Source: Sympetrum striolatum (lineage: Eukaryota > Arthropoda > Insecta > Odonata > Libellulidae). Taken from it: a stretch of 64,000 nucleotides of DNA. A model generated the notes under the pieces. That model did not search any database, was not told the DNA's origin, and worked only from the letters and a program-made list of their open reading frames with translations. Made by a program: the position numbers and the translations under genes. Of the stretch, positions 23,266 to 31,640 are shown one piece after another. The stretch spans positions 9,356,346 through 9,420,345 of the forward strand of contig OX388344.1 of the NCBI GenBank assembly GCA_947579665.1, in the 5' to 3' direction. Every line of letters begins with the position of its first letter. Position 1 is the first letter of the stretch.

Positions 23266-24537
23266 ATTTGCACTTTAGTGTGAACTTTATTGACCATTGC
23301 TTATGCTCGCTTTGCATCATCGCGTTCATACGTCCTTACTATTATTGCTTTTGTGCTTTCCTTCAAACGATATTTCCGTTCATTTTATTATATTTGATTA
23401 TACTAGATGAACCGGTGAACTTCGTACCACCTAAAATTAAAACAATCGCCTTCGTTGTCAAGGGGGATATGGGTTGTTAGCAACTTCGAAATTTTGATAA
23501 AATATTCACGCATTTTATCAAAATTCTCGAAATTTCGATTCGTAAACGATATTTCACGACCAAAATAAGAATATTTATTCTATTCCCATTCTTTTGGTGC
23601 TTGATTCGACTTTGTGCAATTATTATTTCTAATTTAAATTTTAAAACGAAATAAAGCCTGCTGCGACGAAAATGAACTGTACGTGCATCCAGAGTTTATC
23701 TATCGCCATTTGTTGAGTTGACTGTAATCAAATCGGAGTAGCCTTGTTATTAAAACCTTAATTATCAAGCCTTGCTAGTTACCTTCAAAATGTCATTACT
23801 TTATTCTCAACAATCTTACATAAATGTTTGTTTTCCTACTAGCTAAATGACCAATGTATTTGTTCTAATTACCTCTGTTCTCAGAAAAATGTACCTTTTA
23901 TAAGTATCTTAAACCTTAGTTCAATTAAGTCTTTACGTACTTATTGAAGTAGTGCATTTTATGAACGATAACGTGTGTACATCGAAGTCATTAATGATGA
24001 TTATTTTTTTCATGCTCCTTCTGCTTTCTCGAATCTTCAGCTGGTCCCAATGTAAGTACCTAATTTAAACATTTGTGTAGTTATAATCATGGTGGATTGC
24101 CAGGTTGCATAGCAGCTCTGCTTCTAATAGTTAAAGTTATGTGTCTGTACGCTCTGCATATAGAGATTTACGACTAAATATCACTCTATTTTTATAGATA
24201 GCTTTGATCAGTAATGAGCTCCCAAAAGTGAAAAATTATTTTATTACCTTAAGGCTTATTATAGGCCTGACTCATTTGGAGAAGTTTCCATTATATACCT
24301 TTAAGTTCATTAGAGGCATTACATTAATTCAAATTGTCATATTGACTGTGTGAAGACTTCATCATAGTTCACATGACCTTACTGCTTTGAATACATTTCC
24401 ATATACTCAATATAAGCATTTAATTCACTTAGTGATATATTGATCACAAACTTATATCTCATTAAGAGAGCAAATCTTAAAAAGGGCCTAATATTTTTGT
24501 GTAGATGTTTTTTTAACTTGTGCTTCTCCTTTTCAAG

Positions 24538-24648
24538 GATATTTTGGATGATGCTCTTGATCTGTTTCCTGGATTGAAGTGTGACTTATTTCCAATGCTG
24601 GATATTAGCCAGCAGCTGTGTCGGGATAGTGCAGCCATTGTTCTATGA
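24538..24648 (+). other. Candidate terminal coding exon inside the inserted transposon
   Basis: A pyrimidine-rich acceptor (cttctccttttcaag) ends at 24537. The open frame that follows (DILDDALDLFPGLKCDLF, then FPMLDISQQLCRD) stops at TGA 24646-24648, and AATAAA lies at 24845-24850. The arrangement acceptor, 36 codons, stop, poly(A) signal is what a last exon looks like. I do not recognise the peptide and the upstream exons are not convincingly located. It may be captured host sequence or transposon-encoded. Confidence 0.3.
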
Positions 24649-24661
24649 GAGATTTGTCCTG

Positions 24662-24839
24662 TAATCTGGCCCTGGGATGTCTACCTACAATGCACAGTTG
24701 TAGTTTGTTTGTATTATATTTTTTTATTATCTTTGTTTGAATCTTGATCTTGTGGCTTAAACTGAGTGTAACTGGCCCTGGGATGCCTACCTACAATGTA
24801 CAGTTGTATTTTGTTTGTATTTAATTTTTTATTATCTTG
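24662..24839 (+). repeat. Two-copy tandem duplication (period about 106 bp)
   Basis: 24662-24732 and 24768-24839 share CTGGCCCTGGGATG, CTACCTACAATG, ACAGTTGTA and TTTGTTTGTATT with few differences. They lie between the candidate exon stop and its poly(A) signal. Confidence 0.8.
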
Positions 24840-25046
24840 GTATGAATAAATTTTATGTTATCCAAATGTGCTGGTTTCAATTTCTTACATACCCCATGAC
24901 CCTCATTTTTTCATATTGACTGGTATTTCATGTATTAATTTTAATATTTTAATATTAATGTTGACTATGGGAAAATAATAAAATTGTTAATATGCCTATT
25001 TTAGTAGTGTATGAAAATGGAAAATTTAATTTAATAATTTAATTAT

Positions 25047-25082
25047 GCAACAATTTCCCAGTTAACTGGGAAATTGTTGCAC
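25047..25082. repeat. Perfect 36-bp palindrome
   Basis: The sequence is a perfect uninterrupted palindrome centred on GTTAAC at 25062-25067; each half-arm reads TGCAACAATTTCCCAGTT outward to centre. It lies about 280 bp inside the right end of the inserted transposon. No function can be assigned. It may be a hairpin remnant or protein site. Confidence 0.9.
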
Positions 25083-25358
25083 AAATATATTGTCATTTAG
25101 GTTTCTGTATGTAGGCCTGAATATCAATTTGTAAATTTGACGTACACATACAAATGTATTATTCGCGTAAGGCTACTCAATTTTACAATTCGTAATACGC
25201 GCGTATACATACATCTGATGGAACTTTTGAGCCACTTTTCCGTCAAATATACGTACGAATTTCGCGCGTATTCCAACTTATACATATGTATCTCGTGACG
25301 TATTTCCTGCGTATTCTTTATTTAATACAGATGTATTACATATCCTGTGTTGTCTGGG

Positions 25359-28300
25359 TTGTTGGTTCCGTCTTCATATCCTTGTGGCTGTCTCATGAAT
25401 ATGGTTTCTTCAAGCTCTCCATACAGAAATGCTGTTGATACATCAAACTGTATCAAATGCATCTTTTCACTAGCTGCGATGCTAAGAATTGAACGAATTG
25501 TACCCATCTTTGCCACTGGACTAAAAGTTTCGCTGTAATCAATGCCGTGACGTTGACTAAATCCTTTGACAACAAGTCTTCCTTTGTACTTGTCGATACT
25601 GCCATCAGGTTTTCTCTTGAGTCGGAAGACCCACTTGCATGGAATTGCTTTTGCACCTGGAGGAAGATCTGTCAAGGTCCAGGTTTGATTTTCTTCCAAT
25701 GCTGCAATTTCATGATCCATGGCTTTCTTCCACTCGAAGCTTTCCCTGCTTTTCAAGGCATCTTCATAAGACTGAGGGTCCTCGTTTCCTTCTTCAAACT
25801 CTTCTGTTATCAAAACGTAGTCATCTAGGTAACTTGGTTTCTTCAATATGGTACGATCACGAAGTCTTGTTGCAGGTTCATTGCCTCTATCCTCAATATC
25901 TTCAGGATCATTTCCTTGATATTGGGTATCTTCTTCATGATCTTCTTGCGTGTCTTCATGATATTCTCGTGTGTCTTCGAGATCTTCCGGTTCATCTCTT
26001 GGGTTTTGACATCGACTGAATGGAGTTGATTGCTGAGTCATAAATGGTACTTGAAAGTTTTCATATTCAGGATTGCTGGTTTTTATGCTTGTGTCTTGAA
26101 GGGATGAGCTGACTTCCTTTCTTCCTTTGAAAGGTTTCTCTAAAAATGTCACATCTCTAGACATGACAACTTTGTGACTTTCATTGAGATATATTCTATA
26201 TCCCTCGTCGCCATTGTAACCAACAAGAACTCCTTTAATAGCTTTTTCGTCCATTTTTCTTCGTTTTTCTTTAGGAATGTGTATGTAGCAGATAGAGCCA
26301 ATGATTCTCATGTGCTTGATTCTTGGTCTCTTCCCAAACCAAACTTCATACGGAGTTTGACCCTCTATTGAAGACTTCCCTGTTCTGTTTAGGACATAAA
26401 CAGCAGTGGTGACTAGCTCTGCCCAAATTGCTTCAGGAAAGGTGACTTCCAAATTGGAATACTTGAAGGTTCTCGCCATTTCCACTATTGTCCGGAAATC
26501 TCTCTCACTAGCTCCATTCTGTTCGGGTGTGTACGGCGCTGTAAGTCGTTGAGTTATTCCATTAATGGAAAGAAGTTCTCTGACAGCTCCATTGTCAAAT
26601 TCTCCACCGTTATCACTTAGGAACTCTTTTATTTGGTGACCCTGCACTTTGGCATGTGATAGCATCTGCTGTAAGACATTTATCACTTCTGATTTCTCTT
26701 TCACTACGTAACTATATCTGAACTTGGAGTAACTGTCCTTGAATACTACAAGATACCTCTTTTTGGAGAAAGACGGAGCAAAAGGACCGCAAACATCTGC
26801 TGACAATAGTTCACCTGGAGCTTCTGCTTTCGTCCTTATCCCGAATGGTTTCCGATGAGCTTTTCCATAGATACAGGGTTCGCAGATTTCATCTTCCATC
26901 TTGGCGTTGATGCCCAGTTCTCTTTTTAGCATATCTTTAACATGCCTTTTGTCTTGATGCCCCCAACGCTCGTGGTACATCTGCAGAGTCAAACTATCGG
27001 CAAAAGCAGCTTGCATCTCATTATCTTGAACGGGTGCAACTGGTTGAAAATCTGCTAGGAAAAGGGTCCCATTTAATTGACGTGCACCGGTAATAATCAC
27101 TTTACCATCCACTTCTAAATAACAATTGGTTGGCGTAGAGGAATATTTACTTCTTGGTTGCTTGTCATGGGCTACTAGTAGAGAAAATAAATTTCTCGAG
27201 GCATCTGGCACATACCACACATCTTCCAAGGTCACTATTTGCTTGCTGTTGTTGATTGTAGACTCAACTTTTATAGTTCCACTACCAAGCGCCGACACTG
27301 TTTGTTCACCAATGCCTTTTACTTTGCATGGTTTCTCGAACCTTTCATAACTCACAAAATAATCTTTACACTTTGTGACATGTTTTGTTGCTCCATTATC
27401 AAACCACCAGTCCTTAACGTTTGCTTCAGCAACAGTAACTTCTATCATGTCAGAGAGTAATGCAATATTGGTATCAACTGAGTTACCTTCTGTGATGGCA
27501 TTCTTTTTGGGTGGTCGTCCATCTGCAATCCATTTTTTGCATCTTTTTACCCAGTGCCCCTTTTCTTTACAGTAGTTACAGATATTCCGGGACTGATTGC
27601 TATGTTGGCTCGGTTGATGAGACTGATTTGAGTGATGGTCCTGTCTCTTTTGATGAGCTCTTGATGAAGAGGATTTTGCCACAAGTGCCTCTTGAGTTGT
27701 GTTTCCATTATCCACAGGCTTCCTGAAATTTCTCTCAAACATGCAAAGCTGAGTTGTCAAGTCATCAAAAGTTCGTGATTCGTCTTTTGTTAACAACATC
27801 CAGCTTGAATGGAACGTCTCAAACTTGTTAGGCAAAATATTTAAGGTTTTGCATACCAGCATTAAATCCGGTAGCTCTGGTTTATCCTTAGCTTTTAGTC
27901 CACTGTTCAGCTCATTCCAAAGAGATTTCAACTTGGCAATGTGAGTGGATACATCATCCCCTGTAGTCCATCTGAATGCAAAGAAGTCGGTACAAATCTT
28001 GAATAACTGGTCCTGAGATGTTGCCTCGAATTGCTGCTTCAATGCTTCCCAGGTCTCATGTGCAGTTTCCTTGTCCATGATTTTCTGATACACTGCGTCT
28101 GTAACTGTGCTTACAATCATTGTTTTAGCATAGCTATTGGCCTTCCGGTACAAATCACTCTTTTCCTTGTACTCCTTGATCTGGATATTTGTAGCTACTG
28201 ATGCATCGATTGGTTCAGGCTTTACCAATTTGTTGTCGATAGCATCTAATGCTCCTTCATGGTAGTCCAGCAGATCACGTATCTTTCTTTTCCAAATTGG

Positions 28301-28408
28301 CCAATCCGCTTCTCCAGATAGCGGTTTTATGTGCTTCGCAAATTCCATTTTTTGCGATACGTCACAAACACCAACGGATACGAATTTCCTTACGTAATCA
28401 AGATTCAC
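25359..28408 (-). CDS. copia Gag-Pol, N-terminal part: gag, protease, integrase, start of reverse transcriptase
   Basis: This is an open frame of about 1,016 residues up to the insertion. The likely start is the ATG at 28348 (MEFAKHIKPLSGEADWPIW), typical of copia gag; an in-frame ATG lies 20 codons earlier at 28408. In order: gag with the CCHC knuckle CNYCKEKGHWVKRC; a protease block WWFDNGATKHVT (DNG instead of the usual DSG/DTG); and a GAG-pre-integrase HHCC zinc region (YHERWGHQDKRHVKDML...CEPCIYGKAH). The integrase follows with DDE blocks (LLSADVCGPF, FLSDNGGEFDNG, PYTPEQNGASERDF). An acidic linker comes next, then the reverse transcriptase start (IPCKWVFRLKRKPDGSIDKY; QFDVSTAFLYGELEE). 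No stops or frameshifts occur before the insert border. After the border the frame runs about 12 codons into the transposon and stops. It drives retrotransposition when whole and is disabled here by the insertion. Confidence 0.95.
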
Positions 28409-28437
28409 CTCAATTAAAATTTCGCAATACTCCGCGA

Positions 28438-28453
28438 GCCTGGGCCCATAACC
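28438..28453 (-). promoter_or_regulatory. copia primer binding site (tRNA-iMet internal half)
   Basis: Minus strand GGTTATGGGCCCAGGC abuts the 5-prime LTR. This matches the internal initiator-tRNA-Met site used for priming in Drosophila copia-like elements. The same core recurs at 40954-40970 beside another copia remnant. Confidence 0.88.
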
Positions 28454-28692
28454 TGTTTGAATATTTTTAATTGAAAGTGAACATTTTACATCAAGGCGTG
28501 CTAGCCACTTCTTAACCGCACTTCATCTATACAGTCATATCGATCGACCTTTTTCGAGTTCGATATATCACTCTTAAAACACAAAAGAATGTCACTTGTT
28601 GAGAACACAATAGGTCTGCTACAGTCCAGCACCAATAAACAAAACGACAATGCAAAACTCAAACAATTCAACAAATATAAACAACTTTAACA
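28454..28692 (-). repeat. copia 5-prime LTR
   Basis: 239 bp, same sequence by eye as 21079-21317. As the upstream LTR of the leftward element it should carry the promoter. The following CTTTT at 28693-28697 is the target duplication. Confidence 0.95.
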
Positions 28693-28697
28693 CTTTT

Positions 28698-29214
28698 CTC
28701 TTTCCTTTTAGTGTTCACTATATTTCTTTAACTTTTTTGTAAAAAAACACTCCAATATATAGCTTCTATACATAAACTTTCAGATTCATTACGAGAGGAC
28801 ATCAATGGTTTTTATAGATACTTTATTCCATTCAGATATCCTCTATATCCTGTGAGTGGTTAAAAGCTTCCAAAAAGTCGATTCTAATTTTAGAAAGTCA
28901 TTTTGACGATAATTTTCTAAATATAAGGTGACTGACTCGACACATTCTGCCTTTGAATAATAAAAATTAAAAGAATTCAGGAAAACTCCATATTTTAAAC
29001 TTTTTAAATTTTGATTAGATTAACAGCTACTTTAAATGCACATAATCTGAACTTTTGTGAGGTTACAAAATTAATAAAATTATATTCAGCAACTGCATCT
29101 GAACAATTGAATTTCTTCCTTTGTTTTCGGAATGGTACAACATACTGTGTGCTACTTAAGATTTTACAAGGAAGGTTTAAGGAACTTTGCACATAAGGGC
29201 GTTCACCCACGAAA
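28698..29214. other. AT-rich flank, nothing recognised
   Basis: I see no gene or named repeat between the copia duplication and the SINE at 29215. Short open frames here lack any similarity. Confidence 0.4.
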
Positions 29215-29308
29215 AATCCCAAGGAAAAGGGGACTTGAAAAAGTCTGATGGGGCTGGGAATCGAACCCTGGATCCTTCCTCTATCCAGGAGGAGTCCATT
29301 ACTCTCCA
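29215..29308 (-). mobile_element. tRNA-derived SINE, family B copy 2
   Basis: The minus strand shares GGATAGAGGAAGGATCC, GGGTTCGATTCCCAG, ATCAGACTTTTTCAAG and TTTTCCTTGGGATTTTT with 20551-20657. The tRNA-like head is degraded (CTCCTCCTGGATAGAGG region). Confidence 0.7.
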
Positions 29309-30626
29309 AGAGAGTTTTCGCTGCTCTCTGTACATGGCATCACATACTAATTTTTGCATAAAAACAGTCAAAATATTACGAAAATTACTGCATTCTATAT
29401 AACAACAACAATTAATTATGACATAAATGTAATCTTTCTCTGAATGACCAAGTTAACAAGGGTCCGAATTGCTATAGAACTAGCAACCCTGGACTAACGA
29501 CCAAAGCATCGACATCGCTGATTCAGTTTTCTATTAGTACATTTTTTATTGCTATGTAAGCATAATATCATTTATGCGGTGTTGATGAATGAAGTTTTCT
29601 TTCAAATGTTATCTGAGCTGATGAATCAACCAATGTTAACTAAGAATGTAAGTATTTTATCATGAAGCCGTTTTGTAAGAATATTATTTGTTTGAACTCG
29701 TGAAAGTTTCTGTATCGCCAATTAAAAGACACTGTTTTGAATCTTAGCAAAGTGAATACAAGTAACTGTGTATGCAATTATTTATAGAAAATAGCAAGAT
29801 CCTGTCATAAAATGTTGCACTTTTTATGATATTTTTTTCTTGCTGACCTTATTTTAATCAAGCAATTTCGATTTTTTACACAAATTTATAATGTGTACAT
29901 TCTTGGCCTAGCTGTCAAAGGAGACGGACGTGCCTTCTCTCTCTCCTGAGATCACCTGCTGAGACGCAGAGTACTACCTGCTCCAACCGTGTAGTTTTAA
30001 GCTACTCTTCTGAGTTATTTTAGTTTACTTTTTCAGTGCATATTATATTTTTACTTCTTATTTAGTGTTTCGTTCATAGTTTAGTAAATCTTTTCGTTGT
30101 GTTTGGCGCTCTTCTTCCAGTAGTGTTACATCGCACCTTCGAAGCTGCGATCCAAGACTGCGTGAGCGTTAAGTACCCTCTATCTTTTTATTTATTTTAT
30201 TTTCTATCCTTTATTGACTAGGTTTATCGCCTAACTTTACTTGTGTGCTTTTGGGTCTTATTTATTTTGTCATAACTTCCGATAACCGCTAACTCTGCTA
30301 TCTTAATTTATATATTTTACTTACGAGCCTACTTAGTGTATTTTACTCTAACACTTAATCTTCTGCGGCGCTTACTTCCATTTTTGCCTGTATAATCTAA
30401 TTTATTTATTTTAAACTTTATACGAATCACTTGCACAGATAAATTCCTCTCACGGTAATCCTTTAGTTAGTGTATATATTTTGTCTCCGAAGTTAGAAAC
30501 CTAGCCCCTCTACACAGGTTAGGTCAGCCAGGTAAAGCACAGCGGGTGGTAACTCATTGTTCATTGTTAGTTGTTTTCGTTTTAGTTCCCCATTTAGTGA
30601 GCCAGTGTAAATTCCATAGCAATAGG

Positions 30627-31640
30627 ATGGCTTCCTACAGGTCTGTCCTGGCTCGCGAAAGGAAGGTGGACACCGACCCCCTGTGGGCACGGATCTGCCG
30701 CCTTGAGAGGGTTGTTGGAGAGCTTCGCTCGTTGGTTTTAGGAGGTGGGAATACCTCGATGAGGGGGAGGGTGGCTCCCAAAACTGCGTCAGTTCCCTCC
30801 ACGTCGACCACTGGGGCTCGCCCTAGAGTAAACGCTGGTTGGTCTGTCGCGGAGGCGGTGATGCCTTCTCCTAACCTCTCGGGCTCTGTTCTCCCCCTGA
30901 AGCCCGAGTGGATGGTGGCTACGAGGAGTGGAGGAGCAGCGCGGGCTGGCAAGGGCAATGGGGAGGTGACGACGAATCCTATCCCTATTCGCAATAAGTT
31001 CTCGGTGCTGGAAAGTGTCGATGAGCCTGTTCGGAAGGCCATGCCTGCCCCTCTTCCCTCCAAAGTAGCTGCGCCTAAAGGAAGTCGGGGTGGGGGGATT
31101 GTATTGATAGGGAGCTCTAATGTTAAGCGTATTGTGGCCCCTTTGCGGCGAAGGGCGGAGAGGGAGGGAGGTGACATTAGGGTTACATCTTGGTGTATTC
31201 CCTCTGGGCATGTGGCCCAAGTCACGGGTGCGGTAGGTGCGGCGGCCAGGGGCACGGGTTGCTCTCGGCTGCGGGTGGTGGCCCATGTTGGAGTCAACGA
31301 TGCCTGTCACCGCGCTCCCGAGGATATTTTGCGTTCTTTTGAGGACCTGAATTCCGAGGTTGAGCGCGTGCAGGAGTCGCTTGGCATCGATGTGCGGCTG
31401 TCCATCTGCAGCATCGTCCCGCGGAGTGACTGCAGCCGAAGCGTTCGGACTAAAATAGATGGTCTGAATGCGCGGATGTGGGAGTTCTGTCGGGGCATGG
31501 GAGTTGACTTTGTGGACCTTCGGCCGACCCTCTTGTCGTACCCCCTCGCCTTGAACGGCTCTGGTGTTCACTATACTGCTGAAGCTGCGAGCGGGGTGGC
31601 TCATAGGATTTACGAGCATTGTAAGTTTTTTTTAGGCTAA
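30627..31640 (+). CDS. LINE ORF1 with SGNH-hydrolase-like (esterase) domain
   Basis: A 337-residue frame from ATG 30627 (MASYRSVLARERKVDTDP) to TAA 31638-31640; in-frame open codons extend upstream to 30546 but lack support. A short N-terminal helix (LWARICRLERVVGELRSLVL, about residues 19-38) could be a coiled coil. A low-complexity linker follows. From about residue 157 the order of SGNH blocks appears: IVLIGSSNVKRI (GSSN at 162-165, catalytic-serine block), VVAHVGVNDACH (GVND at 222-225) and GSGVHYT (histidine at 315). Esterase-type ORF1 proteins are known from CR1 LINEs and are thought to help bind RNA or membranes. The coding region is markedly GC-rich beside the AT-rich ORF2. The next frame overlaps its last codons. 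Confidence 0.8.
   Translation: MASYRSVLARERKVDTDPLWARICRLERVVGELRSLVLGGGNTSMRGRVAPKTASVPSTSTTGARPRVNAGWSVAEAVMPSPNLSGSVLPLKPEWMVATRSGGAARAGKGNGEVTTNPIPIRNKFSVLESVDEPVRKAMPAPLPSKVAAPKGSRGGGIVLIGSSNVKRIVAPLRRRAEREGGDIRVTSWCIPSGHVAQVTGAVGAAARGTGCSRLRVVAHVGVNDACHRAPEDILRSFEDLNSEVERVQESLGIDVRLSICSIVPRSDCSRSVRTKIDGLNARMWEFCRGMGVDFVDLRPTLLSYPLALNGSGVHYTAEAASGVAHRIYEHCKFFLG

Larger units (their letters stand above)
22488..25358. mobile_element. 2.87 kb terminal-inverted-repeat DNA transposon inserted in copia pol, family unresolved
   Basis: The insert is bounded by CCCCTACAACACACATTTGG (left) and, on the other strand at the right, CCCAGACAACACAGGATAT. It is flanked on both sides by TT (22486-22487 and 25359-25360). 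Removing the insert and one TT rejoins the copia frame exactly (GTN then KVCQFK), so borders are base-precise. Both subterminal 300-bp regions are crowded with ACATATGTAT-like and TACATTTGTAT-like motifs, likely transposase-binding sites. No transposase-sized frame is present, so it is probably non-autonomous. A second copy of the right end lies at 36239-36385. The 2-bp TT duplication and CCC termini do not fit a superfamily I can name with confidence. Confidence 0.82.
21079..28692 (-). mobile_element. Ty1/copia LTR retrotransposon, recently inserted, itself interrupted
   Basis: Two 239-bp LTRs (21079-21317 and 28454-28692), read by eye as identical, run TG...CA. They are flanked by the 5-bp duplication CTTTT (21074-21078 and 28693-28697). 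The element is transcribed leftward. The primer binding site next to the right LTR (28438-28453, minus strand GGTTATGGGCCCAG) matches the internal half-tRNA-iMet primer used by copia. A purine tract (minus strand AAAAGGGAAAG, 21318-21328) precedes the left LTR. Without the 2,871-bp insert at 22488-25358 and one copy of the TT duplication, the element would be about 4.74 kb with one open gag-pol frame. Identical LTRs imply a recent insertion. Confidence 0.95.

Noticed and set aside
25347..28470. Plus-strand open frames across the copia region
   Set aside because: They are antisense to a well-supported gag-pol frame and contain no recognisable motifs.
30635..31619. Long antisense frames (220 and 276 codons) opposite LINE ORF1
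   Set aside because: They are shadows of a GC-rich coding region, with no domain and no independent context.
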